Shown piece by piece: positions 1 to 6,033 of a stretch of 14,193 bases of DNA. The stretch lies in NCBI GenBank assembly GCA_903925515.1, contig CAIYFP010000354.1:1-14193 (forward strand), given 5' to 3'. The stretch comes from an uncultured Verrucomicrobiota bacterium. Its GTDB lineage: Bacteria > Verrucomicrobiota > Verrucomicrobiia > Limisphaerales > UBA9464. Each line of letters opens with the position of its first letter. Position 1 is the first letter of the stretch. The notes under the pieces were generated by a model. It ran no database searches, was not told the origin of the DNA, and saw nothing but the letters and a program-made list of their open reading frames with translations. The position numbers and the translations under genes were made by a program.

Positions 1-1
1 C

Positions 2-124
2 CTGACCCTCAACAAGTCGATCACGCATGCGGCCGTGTTGCTTGCGGTGTTCCAGTTGCCCTTCATCTACAACTTCTTCGCCAGCATCCGCAACGGGCGC
101 AAGGCCGAGAGCGACAACCCATGG
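2..124 (+). CDS. coxA: Cytochrome c oxidase subunit I, C-terminal fragment (broken, left-truncated by window edge)
   Basis: The frame beginning at base 2 encodes about 41 residues resembling the last transmembrane helix and tail of heme-copper oxidase subunit I. It reads ITHAAVLLAVFQLPFIYNFF, then a basic loop (NGRKAE) and the hallmark SDNPW; in intact proteins the next residues are roughly 'xATTLEW'. Homology stops after the Trp codon at 122-124. The frame stays open to 358 but is then only the antisense of the minus-strand coxA half, so those codons are not credited to the gene. The 5' part lies off the left edge. It points at, and abruptly meets, the N-terminal half of coxA on the opposite strand. 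Either both are pieces of one gene separated by an inversion, or the join is an assembly chimera. Confidence 0.75.
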
Positions 125-1007
125 GGTGCTGCCAAAGGAGCGGGCTGCCGCCGCCGCTCACCGGCAACTGTTGGCCGCTTACCACAAGGCCGGTCGGCAG
201 GAAGAATGAGGTATGGAACAGGTTGTCCGCCAACTGGAGAATGCCCGCCGCCTCCAGCGGGGGGAACGCCAGCAACAGGAGGAAGCCCGTCACGAACTGT
301 GCCCAAACAAAGAAGGGCAGCCGCATCCATGTCATGCCGCGGGCGCGCAACTGGATGATGGTGGTGATGAAGTTGACGGCGCCGAGGAGCGACGACGTGA
401 TCAGCAACACCATGCCAAGGAGCCACATGGTCTGGCCGTTGAAGGGCCGGGAGAACTCCGCGACGGTTGCGAGGGGCGAATAGGAGGTCCAGCCCGACTT
501 CGCCGCGCCGCCGGGCACGAAGAAGGAGGCGAGCATCAGGACGCCGCCCCAGAAAAACACATGGTAACTGGCCATGTTGACGCGGGGGAAGGCCATGTCG
601 GGCGCCCCGATTTGCAGCGGGGTCACGTAGTTGCCAAACGCGCCGAAGGCCAAGGGCACGATCGCCAAGAACACCATGATCGTGCCGTGCATCGCCCCGA
701 AGGAGTTGTAGAGGTCGGCCGACATGATGCCGCCCTTTGCCGCCTCGCCGAGCACCGCCTCGAGCAGGCCGCCGAAGACGGGGATGGGCTTGCCCGGGTT
801 CGCGAGCTGGAACCGCATGCAAAGCATCAGCATGAACCCGAAGAACAGGAACAACAACGACGTCAGCCCGTATTGGATGCCGATCATCTTGTGGTCCGTG
901 CTGAAGATATACTTCTGCCAGAATCCAGGCTCGTGATGCTCGTGGTGATGTTCATGCGCGGGATGCGCATGTCCGGTTCCATGTTGGGTGCTTGTCGCGG
1001 TGCTCAT
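63..1007 (-). CDS. coxA: Cytochrome c oxidase subunit I, N-terminal half (truncated at an inversion or chimera junction)
   Basis: Subunit I of the aa3-type terminal oxidase carries the heme a / heme a3-CuB centre in the inner membrane. The ATG at 1007 gives an N-terminus with nine His within residues 9-25, then FWQKYIFSTDHK, the transmembrane helices, and the low-spin heme a ligand region MHGTIMVF (His107). The conserved run continues to SGGGSPLLWQH at codon 294 (126-128). In the family the next residues are about 'LFWFxGHPEVY', which carries a CuB ligand. Here the frame leaves the family after the His codon and reads 20 unrelated residues to a stop at 63-65. All CuB and heme a3 ligands are therefore missing, and this product cannot be a working oxidase. 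It follows ctaB by 28 bases. No clear Shine-Dalgarno sequence is visible before the ATG. Identity is certain; whether the break is biological is not. Confidence 0.9.
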   Translation of the reverse strand: MSTATSTQHGTGHAHPAHEHHHEHHEPGFWQKYIFSTDHKMIGIQYGLTSLLFLFFGFMLMLCMRFQLANPGKPIPVFGGLLEAVLGEAAKGGIMSADLYNSFGAMHGTIMVFLAIVPLAFGAFGNYVTPLQIGAPDMAFPRVNMASYHVFFWGGVLMLASFFVPGGAAKSGWTSYSPLATVAEFSRPFNGQTMWLLGMVLLITSSLLGAVNFITTIIQLRARGMTWMRLPFFVWAQFVTGFLLLLAFPPLEAAGILQLADNLFHTSFFLPTGLVVSGQQLPVSGGGSPLLWQHPMGCRSRPCARCGCWRRSCR

Positions 1008-1035
1008 GGGAAAGGTTGTGCTTGTTTTGGAAGAC

Positions 1036-2046
1036 CTAGCGCGGCGCCGTGGCGGCCGCCTTTTCGAATGCCGGTGCCATGACGCCCCCTTGCAACGCCA
1101 GCACCCGCTGGGTCGCGTTGGGGTGGGTCCGGTCGGCGACCAAGACGCTGAGAAGGACGGGTAGATAGAGGATGCTGGCGAGGAAGAGGCGGCGGGCGGA
1201 CTCTCGGGTGAGCCGGGCCGCGAACACCACGGCGCATGCAAGGAACGCAATGCCCATGGCCATCGCCACGCCCGCGTACCAGCGCCCCGCAAGACCCAAT
1301 GCAACGGGAGCAAGGCTGAAGGCCATCAACGCCACCGTATGCCGGACCGCCGTCATTCCCGTGCGCCGCCCTTCCGGGTCCACCACCGGCAACATCCGGA
1401 AGCCGCCCCGGGCGTAGTCATCCCGATACATCCATGCAATCGCCATGAAATGGGGCAACTGCCAAAAGAACAGGATCGTGAACAGGGCCCAGCCGCCCGC
1501 GCCGAGCTCGCCGGTGGCCGCCGTCCAGCCCATCAACGGGGGCAAGGCGCCCGGAACCGCCCCGACCATCGTGTTCCATGTCGTCACCCGCTTGAGCGGC
1601 GTGTACACGAACAGGTAGCTCGCCAAGGTGAGCGTCCCCAGCAATCCCGTCAGCGGGTTGACCCGGAACGTCAGCCACAACATCCCCGCCACGGACATGG
1701 CCACCCCCACTTGGAGCGCCATGGCGGGCGTCACTCGCCCGCTCGGCAACGGACGCCTTCGGGTGCGCTCCATCAGGGCGTCCGCGTCGCGTTCAAGGTA
1801 CTGGTTCAACGCGGCGGCACCCGACGCGAGGAGGGCGGTCGCCGCCAACGTCTCCCAAAACAGCATTCCGCCGATGCCATCGCGGGCGCCAAAATAGAAG
1901 CCGAGGGTGGTGGTCAACAGGACCAGCGCCGTGAGACGGGCCTTGAAAAGTTCCGACCACACCTTGGCGGACGACGCGGCGACGGCCGCCGGGACATCGC
2001 CCGGGGCGACGCCTTGCATCGGTTCTGTGGTGGATCTCAAGGACAT
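1036..2046 (-). CDS. ctaB: Protoheme IX farnesyltransferase (heme O synthase)
   Basis: This polytopic UbiA-family prenyltransferase converts heme B to heme O by adding a farnesyl group, supplying the heme A pathway of the adjacent oxidase. The product is 336 residues, slightly longer than usual because of an N-terminal extension of about 30 residues. The first Asp-rich prenyl-diphosphate motif is seen at NQYLERDADALMERTRRRPL (from Asn81). The second conserved loop is YRDDYARGGFRMLPVVDP, a near-perfect family signature. The ATG at 2046 (MSLRSTTEP) is preferred because it starts just after the ctaA stop, with a 14-base gap. The open frame extends further to 2124 inside ctaA, and an internal Met at codon 10 is an alternative. 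It is followed after 28 bases by coxA, so co-transcription ctaA-ctaB-coxA is expected. Confidence 0.95.
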   Translation of the reverse strand: MSLRSTTEPMQGVAPGDVPAAVAASSAKVWSELFKARLTALVLLTTTLGFYFGARDGIGGMLFWETLAATALLASGAAALNQYLERDADALMERTRRRPLPSGRVTPAMALQVGVAMSVAGMLWLTFRVNPLTGLLGTLTLASYLFVYTPLKRVTTWNTMVGAVPGALPPLMGWTAATGELGAGGWALFTILFFWQLPHFMAIAWMYRDDYARGGFRMLPVVDPEGRRTGMTAVRHTVALMAFSLAPVALGLAGRWYAGVAMAMGIAFLACAVVFAARLTRESARRLFLASILYLPVLLSVLVADRTHPNATQRVLALQGGVMAPAFEKAAATAPR

Positions 2047-2060
2047 GGAAGGAAACCGGT

Positions 2061-3167
2061 TCAAGCCGAGCGCGCGACGGCAACCGCAGAGCAAGGTTTT
2101 ATGAAGGCATCGTCCGCCCCGCAAGGACCGAATGCCCGCAGAAATTGTCGTTCAACCCGGAGGCGGGCCGCCGCCATGGCGACGCCGGTCGAAAGGATGG
2201 TCGCCCCCACGGCGACATGGGCGGTGGCCATGTCCGCCGCCTTGTTGGTCCAGATGGTGACCGCGCCCAACGCGAACTGGACGGCAAAGAGGCCGCACCA
2301 TGCCCGGACCGCCTTCCGCCAGCCGCGCCCGAGGCCAGCCGCGCGGCGCCATGTCCATGCCGCCGCCGCGACCAAGGCGACCGCAAGGATGCGGTGGGTC
2401 ATGTGCAGGTGCACCTGAAAGGCCGTCACGGGTGCATCATCCACAACACCGGTGCGTCGCTGGTTGATGGCGAGAAGCGAGGCGTCGTCGGTGGGCGGGT
2501 AAAGCTGGCCATAGGCAAGGGGGAAGTCTGGGACGGCAAGGCCGGCGTGCTGGTGACGCATGGTGGCCGCAACCGTCAACTGGAGGAACACGACGGCCGC
2601 CATGATGGCGAGCCATGGACCGATCGAGGCGTCCATGGGACGGACCCTCGACTGGACGCTTCGCAGCCATTCCCCGAAGGCCGTGCTGGTGCCAAGCGCA
2701 AGCACGGCAAGAAGCGAAAGGAAGACCTGCGCAGTCGTGGCATGGAGGACACCGAAGAAAGTCGCCCCTGGAACGCCGAGGACATCGACGGAATTGAGAA
2801 CGACACGTTTGCCGCCAAGGATGCCTTGGACGACGACGAGGACCACGGCGATCCAGCCCACGGCACGCAGGCCGCGCCGGGCGTCGGTCCATTGGAGGCC
2901 CACGGCCAAGATGAGGGTGAAGAGGCCGAGAAGGCTGGCGACCAAGCGGTGGACATGTTCATGGAAGATTCCCCCGGTCCATTGGCTCACGGGGAAGAAA
3001 AACATGTTGTAGCCGTAGGTGGTGGGCCAATCGGGAACGGCCATTCCCACGCCCTTGGAGGTGACCAAGCCTCCGATGCTGATGACGAGCAAGGCCCATG
3101 CAGCCGTGAACAGGGCCCAGTAACGAACCCAGCGGGCAATAGCATCTTGGACGGGAGCGGTGCTCAT
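2061..3167 (-). CDS. ctaA: Heme A synthase, COX15/CtaA family
   Basis: This integral membrane monooxygenase oxidises the C8 methyl of heme O to a formyl group, giving heme A for cytochrome aa3. The product is 368 residues with about eight hydrophobic segments. It is made of two similar halves, each with paired histidines of the heme-binding type. Motifs visible are AVPDWPTTYG (about 43-52), FHEHVHRLVAS (68-78), a central HATTAQ, MRHQHAGLAVPDFP, HLHMTHRILA and TAHVAVGA. The repeated 'AVPD(W/F)P' element in both halves is characteristic of the COX15 type. The ATG at 3167 gives MSTAPVQDAIARW directly before the first helix; the longer open frame upstream has no family character. The start codon abuts a heptamer tandem repeat. 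ctaB begins 14 bases after the stop. Confidence 0.94.
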   Translation of the reverse strand: MSTAPVQDAIARWVRYWALFTAAWALLVISIGGLVTSKGVGMAVPDWPTTYGYNMFFFPVSQWTGGIFHEHVHRLVASLLGLFTLILAVGLQWTDARRGLRAVGWIAVVLVVVQGILGGKRVVLNSVDVLGVPGATFFGVLHATTAQVFLSLLAVLALGTSTAFGEWLRSVQSRVRPMDASIGPWLAIMAAVVFLQLTVAATMRHQHAGLAVPDFPLAYGQLYPPTDDASLLAINQRRTGVVDDAPVTAFQVHLHMTHRILAVALVAAAAWTWRRAAGLGRGWRKAVRAWCGLFAVQFALGAVTIWTNKAADMATAHVAVGATILSTGVAMAAARLRVERQFLRAFGPCGADDAFIKPCSAVAVARSA

Positions 3168-3188
3168 GAGGCACGAGGCACGAGGCGC
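3168..3188 (-). repeat. Heptamer tandem repeat abutting the ctaA start codon
   Basis: Three consecutive copies of GAGGCAC (the third is GAGGCGC) lie on the plus strand directly next to the ctaA ATG. On the coding strand this places GTGCCTC units where a ribosome-binding site would sit, and no Shine-Dalgarno sequence is present. Confidence 0.7.
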
Positions 3189-3289
3189 GGAGCGAAGATC
3201 TTGAGCGGACTGGTCTATTAACGATATCGGAATGGGATGACCCGGCAAAGTTGAGCGGGCGGCGGCGACAAGGGTTTGCTGCGAGGGGA

Positions 3290-3319
3290 GGCCGCCGCAA
3301 ACCGTGGTTTGCAGCGGCC
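3290..3319 (-). terminator. Strong hairpin downstream of the cupredoxin-like gene
   Basis: Two 14-base arms (3290-3303 and 3306-3319) pair fully with a 2-base gap. In RNA from the minus strand the single mismatch becomes a U-G wobble, so the hairpin is best formed in that orientation. It starts about 20 bases after the stop of the gene ending at 3341. No U-rich tract follows, so it may be a partial attenuator or mRNA-stabilising structure between the cupredoxin gene and ctaA rather than a full terminator. Confidence 0.55.
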
Positions 3320-3340
3320 ATCGCTTCGCGGGAACCCGGG

Positions 3341-4039
3341 TTACTTGACTTCGAGCGTCGCGGACACGGCCGCGCCGGAGTCCTTCACCTCGACTTCTTG
3401 GGTGACCTCGCCAGCCTTCAAGTGCTTGAAGGCCAACGTGTACTTGCCGGCCGGAAGGCCCTTGAGGGTGAACTTCCCGTCCTTGTCGGTGACGGCGAAG
3501 TAGGGGTTCGAGACCACCCCGATGTAGCCGAACATCCATGGGTGGACGTTGCACTGGAGCTTCACGAACACCTCTTGGTTCGGGAACACCTTGTCCACGG
3601 GCTTGGCACCGGCGCCTTGGGCGAAGTTGAAGGTCGTGTTGCCGGCGTCCGACCTCATGAAGTTGACGTTGTGGAGGAAGGCGTCGCTGTTGCGAATCTC
3701 GACGGCTTGGCCGGTTTGGGCACCGAGGACGTAGGGCTCATAGAGGCAGCCCACTTGGTCCATGACGGGCTTGGTGGCGGGTGCGTCGAACTTCTTGCCG
3801 TCGAGGCCGGCCTTCACATAGACGAACACGTTGCCGAGACCGGCGCCGGCGCCCACGACGTAGTGGCGGGTGGTGACGGTGCCCTTGGCAGCCTTGCCGC
3901 AGTTCACGTCGGCCATGAGGGGGGCGATGGGCTTCTCGGCGGGCGGGGTGCCCTTGAGGGTGACGGTGCCGGTGACATCGCCTGAGAGCAGGGTCGTCGC
4001 CCCGGCGGCAAGGGCGGCGATGGAGGTCAAGTGCTTCAT
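3341..4039 (-). CDS. Secreted cupredoxin-like protein with C-terminal carboxypeptidase-regulatory-like fold
   Basis: The product is 232 residues with a short hydrophobic N-terminus (MKHLTSIAALAAGATTLLSG) that looks like a signal peptide, so it is probably periplasmic. The middle carries a putative type-1 copper site: His123 in AFLHNVNF and the cluster CNVHPWM (Cys163, His166, Met169). Two further conserved-looking cysteines are at 47 and 98. Residues about 178-232 (NPYFAVTDKDGKFTLKGLPA onward) form a carboxypeptidase-regulatory-like beta domain. Proteins of this build are often annotated as plastocyanin or 'methylamine utilization' proteins in Planctomycetes and Verrucomicrobia. As first gene of the heme A/oxidase cluster it may be an electron carrier or copper-handling protein for the oxidase; that role is inferred. 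The start at 4039 is supported by AAGGA six bases upstream. Confidence 0.82.
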   Translation of the reverse strand: MKHLTSIAALAAGATTLLSGDVTGTVTLKGTPPAEKPIAPLMADVNCGKAAKGTVTTRHYVVGAGAGLGNVFVYVKAGLDGKKFDAPATKPVMDQVGCLYEPYVLGAQTGQAVEIRNSDAFLHNVNFMRSDAGNTTFNFAQGAGAKPVDKVFPNQEVFVKLQCNVHPWMFGYIGVVSNPYFAVTDKDGKFTLKGLPAGKYTLAFKHLKAGEVTQEVEVKDSGAAVSATLEVK

Positions 4040-4045
4040 GAATGT

Positions 4046-4050
4046 TCCTT
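4046..4050 (-). promoter_or_regulatory. Ribosome-binding site of the cupredoxin-like gene
   Basis: AAGGA on the minus strand lies 6 bases before the ATG at 4039. It is one of the few clear Shine-Dalgarno sequences in the window and fixes the start codon. Confidence 0.65.
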
Positions 4051-4073
4051 CGTGTTCTTGCGAACGTTTCAGC

Positions 4074-4102
4074 ACGCTACAAACGGGTTTCCGGCCCGGC
4101 AA
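4074..4102 (-). promoter_or_regulatory. Putative sigma-70-type promoter for the heme A/oxidase cluster
   Basis: On the minus strand TTGCCG (4102-4097) and TAGCGT (4079-4074) are separated by exactly 17 bases. They match the -35/-10 consensus at 4/6 and 3/6 positions. The predicted transcript would start near 4067, leaving a leader of about 28 bases. The match is weak, but the position between the CRP-like operator and the gene start is right. Confidence 0.3.
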
Positions 4103-4108
4103 GCATTG

Positions 4109-4124
4109 TGTGAAAAGTTTCACA
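4109..4124. promoter_or_regulatory. CRP/FNR-family operator-like palindrome
   Basis: TGTGAAAAGTTTCACA is a perfect match to the CRP consensus TGTGA-N6-TCACA, and its 7-base arms pair exactly around two central bases. Its centre is about 77 bases upstream of the cupredoxin start at 4039 and just upstream of the putative -35 element. A CRP/FNR-type regulator controlling a terminal-oxidase cluster would be biologically sensible. The regulator itself is not in the window. Confidence 0.55.
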
Positions 4125-4382
4125 AGCTCGCCGGAAAGGACGCTGGAACCCCGGTCCCGCATTCATCCGGGAGCGCTTCCATGGCGTCTGCGGGACGTCC
4201 CCGGGGCGGGGGGGGAACCCCTTGGCGGCGGCACCGGGACGATTCCAAGGTGGTCCCCTGCCCTTTCAGCCGCCGCCGGGTGCCGGGCGTGCCGTGGACG
4301 CGGGTCCAACCCGCCGCGGAAACGCGCTGCTTCCATGGCACGGGAGACCCTGGGCTCCCGCCGCGCCGGGCCATCGCTGCGC

Positions 4383-4418
4383 TGCGGGCGGACGCGCCCC
4401 GCAACTTTCCTTGTTTTT
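4383..4418 (+). terminator. Terminator-like hairpin with T-rich tail and no upstream gene
   Basis: TGCGGG (4383-4388) pairs with CCCGCA (4398-4403), with partial GC pairing inside. A T-rich stretch ending in five T follows (4404-4418). It is oriented for plus-strand transcription, yet no plus-strand gene precedes it in the window. Confidence 0.4.
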
Positions 4419-4543
4419 CCCGGTAACCGTCCCGAACACCGGGCGTAGGCCTCCGATGCAGGCTGTTGGTTTCCTTCCCTCTGGCCATGGCGCATGGGCT
4501 CCGCCTGCAAGCCGCCCGCCACGGGGCGTCCCTCGGGACGTCA

Positions 4544-4571
4544 GGGGCCGGCCCCGGGTGGGGTCGGCCCC
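4544..4571 (+). promoter_or_regulatory. Strong hairpin upstream of the HU-like gene
   Basis: Twelve base pairs, including one G-T wobble, close around a GGGT loop (4556-4559). No T-tract follows. The core GCCCCGGGTGGGGTC (4551-4565) recurs exactly in the terminator at 5440-5469 that ends the downstream gene. It may act as an attenuator or upstream barrier. Confidence 0.45.
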
Positions 4572-4578
4572 CCAGTGA

Positions 4579-4599
4579 GGCATTCCGCAGGGGAATGCC
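4579..4599. promoter_or_regulatory. Inverted repeat, possible operator, 35 bases before the HU-like gene
   Basis: GGCATTCC and GGAATGCC form perfect 8-base arms around a 5-base spacer. The site lies just upstream of an AT-rich stretch (CATAAACCATAACAT, 4611-4625) that is the likeliest -10 region for the gene starting at 4634. No known regulator consensus is recognised. Confidence 0.4.
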
Positions 4600-4633
4600 C
4601 GGGAAGACGGCATAAACCATAACATCACGCATC

Positions 4634-5407
4634 ATGCCCTACCGTTTCCGAGTCCGACGCCTTGCAACGATGGAAGGCGTCTTCACCACGCGACCCGACC
4701 TTGGCCCGCCCCTGACGGAGGCGGAGGTGATCGACGAGATCACCCATGCCTCGACCCTTTCCCAAGGGGACGTCATCAGCGTGCTCACCAACCTCCGCCG
4801 CATCCTCGTCCGCGCGGCCCACCTGACGCGGCCGTCCGAGCCGCTTTTCGGATTGTTCCGGATGAGCCTTTCGAGCGGCGGACGCCTTGCTGACCCGGGA
4901 CAGACGGTGGACATCGACGACATTGCGCCGTGGGTGAACCTATACCCGGCGAACGAGTTCCAGCAGCAGTTCCGCGCGGGGCTCGTGATCGAGCGCACGG
5001 GGATTGACGCGGACCGGATGCCGGAGATCGAGTCGGTGCGGAACGACGCGACGGGAACGGACCAGTCGTTCACGCCGGGCGACATCCTGCACATCACCGG
5101 GGACGACCTCCGGCTGGACCCCGTGGACATGGCGCAGGGGGTGTTCTTCGTGGATGGCGAGAGCAACGAGACGCGCGCGACGCGCTACGTGTTGGTGACG
5201 GCCGGGCAGGTGTTGGTCTTGGTCCCGGCGGGCCTGCGGGGGCCGCAGACGCTGATCGTGAGGGTCAAGTATGGCCCCAACCTGCGGCAGACGACGCATG
5301 GTGCGACGCTGCTTCCGGCGACGCCGAGGCCGGAGCCGCATCCGCCGCTCACGCCGGGGCCGCCGCAATCGCGGGCTGGCGGGGGCGCGCGGGCGGCGGC
5401 GGCGTGA
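4634..5407 (+). CDS. HU-like DNA-binding domain protein with DUF4469-type C-terminal domain
   Basis: The product is 257 residues with no signal peptide or membrane segment. Residues 1-120 resemble the HU/IHF-related DNA-binding domain: an MPYRFRVRRL start, then LTEAEVIDEI, a 'TLSQGDVISVLTNLRRIL' helix, and a beta arm around LFGLFRMSLSSGG. Residues about 135-225 look like the Ig-like DUF4469 domain (PGDILHITGDDLRLDP, GVFFVD, VLVPAGL, TLIVRVKYG). The last ~30 residues are a low-complexity Pro/Ala/Gly tail. This two-domain layout is common in Bacteroidetes and Verrucomicrobia. DNA or nucleoid binding is inferred from the fold; the target is unknown. It is a single-gene unit, with an inverted repeat and hairpin upstream and a strong terminator downstream. 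The ATG at 4634 starts the domain; no Shine-Dalgarno sequence is visible. Confidence 0.8.
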   Translation: MPYRFRVRRLATMEGVFTTRPDLGPPLTEAEVIDEITHASTLSQGDVISVLTNLRRILVRAAHLTRPSEPLFGLFRMSLSSGGRLADPGQTVDIDDIAPWVNLYPANEFQQQFRAGLVIERTGIDADRMPEIESVRNDATGTDQSFTPGDILHITGDDLRLDPVDMAQGVFFVDGESNETRATRYVLVTAGQVLVLVPAGLRGPQTLIVRVKYGPNLRQTTHGATLLPATPRPEPHPPLTPGPPQSRAGGGARAAAA

Positions 5408-5439
5408 GGCGGCCGGCTTGATTCTTCGTGGCATAGGTT

Positions 5440-5477
5440 GGCGCCGGGCCCCGGGTGGGGTCCGGCGCCTTTCGTTT
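5440..5477 (+). terminator. Intrinsic terminator of the HU-like gene
   Basis: A 13-bp stem (5440-5452 with 5457-5469, one G-T wobble) closes a GGGT loop and is followed by TTTCGTTT (5470-5477). It sits 32 bases after the stop at 5407. It separates this gene from the convergent ribH. Confidence 0.85.
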
Positions 5478-5492
5478 CCGGTCCCTCGGATT

Positions 5493-5519
5493 CCGGGTCG
5501 ATGCCGGGTCGATGCCGGG
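5493..5519. repeat. 11-bp tandem repeat, about 2.5 copies
   Basis: CCGGGTCGATG occurs at 5493-5503 and 5504-5514, followed by a partial CCGGG. It lies between the terminator and the end of ribH. No function is apparent. Confidence 0.6.
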
Positions 5520-5536
5520 GTGGAGACAGGGCGGGT

Positions 5537-6028
5537 TCAGGGCCCCATGGGCGTGGGGCGCGCGCGCGCGACGCGGACCATGGCGACGGCGGTGCGGGCG
5601 GCCTCGATGCCGCGGTTGGTCCGAGGCTCAAGACACCGTGCGCGGGCCTGCTCCTCGGAGCGAACGGTGAGGACCTCGTGGATGCAGGGGATGCGGGCGC
5701 GGAGCTGGAGGTCCATCAGGGCATGGGTGACGGCGGCACCAACGTGTTCGGCATGGTTGGTTTCGCCCTGCCAGATGACGCCGAGGCACAGGATGGCGTC
5801 GGGCCGAGGCGCGCCGTGCCGGGCGAGGGTGTCGGCGGCGAAGGGGATTTCAAAGGCACCGGGCACGCGGACGACCTCGGTGGTGACGCCGGCGGCCGCG
5901 AGGCATTCAAGGGCGGCGGAGAGCATGCCATCGACGAACGGGCGGTTGTATTCGGAGGCGACGAGGGCGACGTGGGCGCGGAGGCGGGACGCGGCGGGGT
6001 CGGGGCTGGGAGGTTGGTCGGCTAGCAT
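5537..6028 (-). CDS. ribH: 6,7-dimethyl-8-ribityllumazine synthase
   Basis: This enzyme condenses 5-amino-6-ribitylaminouracil with 3,4-dihydroxy-2-butanone 4-phosphate, the penultimate step of riboflavin synthesis. It is a cytosolic protein that usually forms pentamers or 60-subunit shells. The product is 163 residues, close to the family length. Visible motifs are SEYNRPFVDGML (25-36), VPGAFEIPFAA (55-65), GVIWQGETNHAEHV with catalytic His92, EVLTVRSEEQARAR (118-131) and NRGIEAARTAVAMV (138-151). The ATG at 6028 lies 5 bases after the ribBA stop, so the two are almost certainly translated from one mRNA. The C-terminal 12 residues are Arg/Pro-rich beyond the conserved core. Confidence 0.95.
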   Translation of the reverse strand: MLADQPPSPDPAASRLRAHVALVASEYNRPFVDGMLSAALECLAAAGVTTEVVRVPGAFEIPFAADTLARHGAPRPDAILCLGVIWQGETNHAEHVGAAVTHALMDLQLRARIPCIHEVLTVRSEEQARARCLEPRTNRGIEAARTAVAMVRVARARPTPMGP

Positions 6029-6033
6029 GGTGG

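Larger units (their letters stand above)
4125..4633. other. Gene-poor intergenic region with structured elements
   Basis: I see no convincing protein gene here. Open frames on both strands are Pro/Arg/Gly-rich and lack family motifs. The stretch contains an 8-G run (4208-4215), a 9-bp inverted repeat (4224-4232 with 4269-4277), an orphan terminator-like structure (4383-4418), a 12-bp hairpin (4544-4571) and an inverted repeat (4579-4599). An 11-base direct repeat, GCTTCCATGGC, occurs at 4175-4185 and 4329-4339. Confidence 0.6.

Noticed and set aside
1..358. Plus-strand gene starting at 35 with a 107-residue product
   Set aside because: Only the residues up to base 124 have coxA homology; the rest is antisense to the other coxA half, so it is not a complete new gene.
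2145..3221. 358-codon plus-strand open frame over ctaA
   Set aside because: It is antisense to a certain gene (ctaA) and shows no family motif.
4120..4635. 171-codon minus-strand open frame in the intergenic region
   Set aside because: Composition is Pro/Arg/Gly-rich with no motif; it overlaps regulatory sites upstream of two genes and has no ribosome-binding site.
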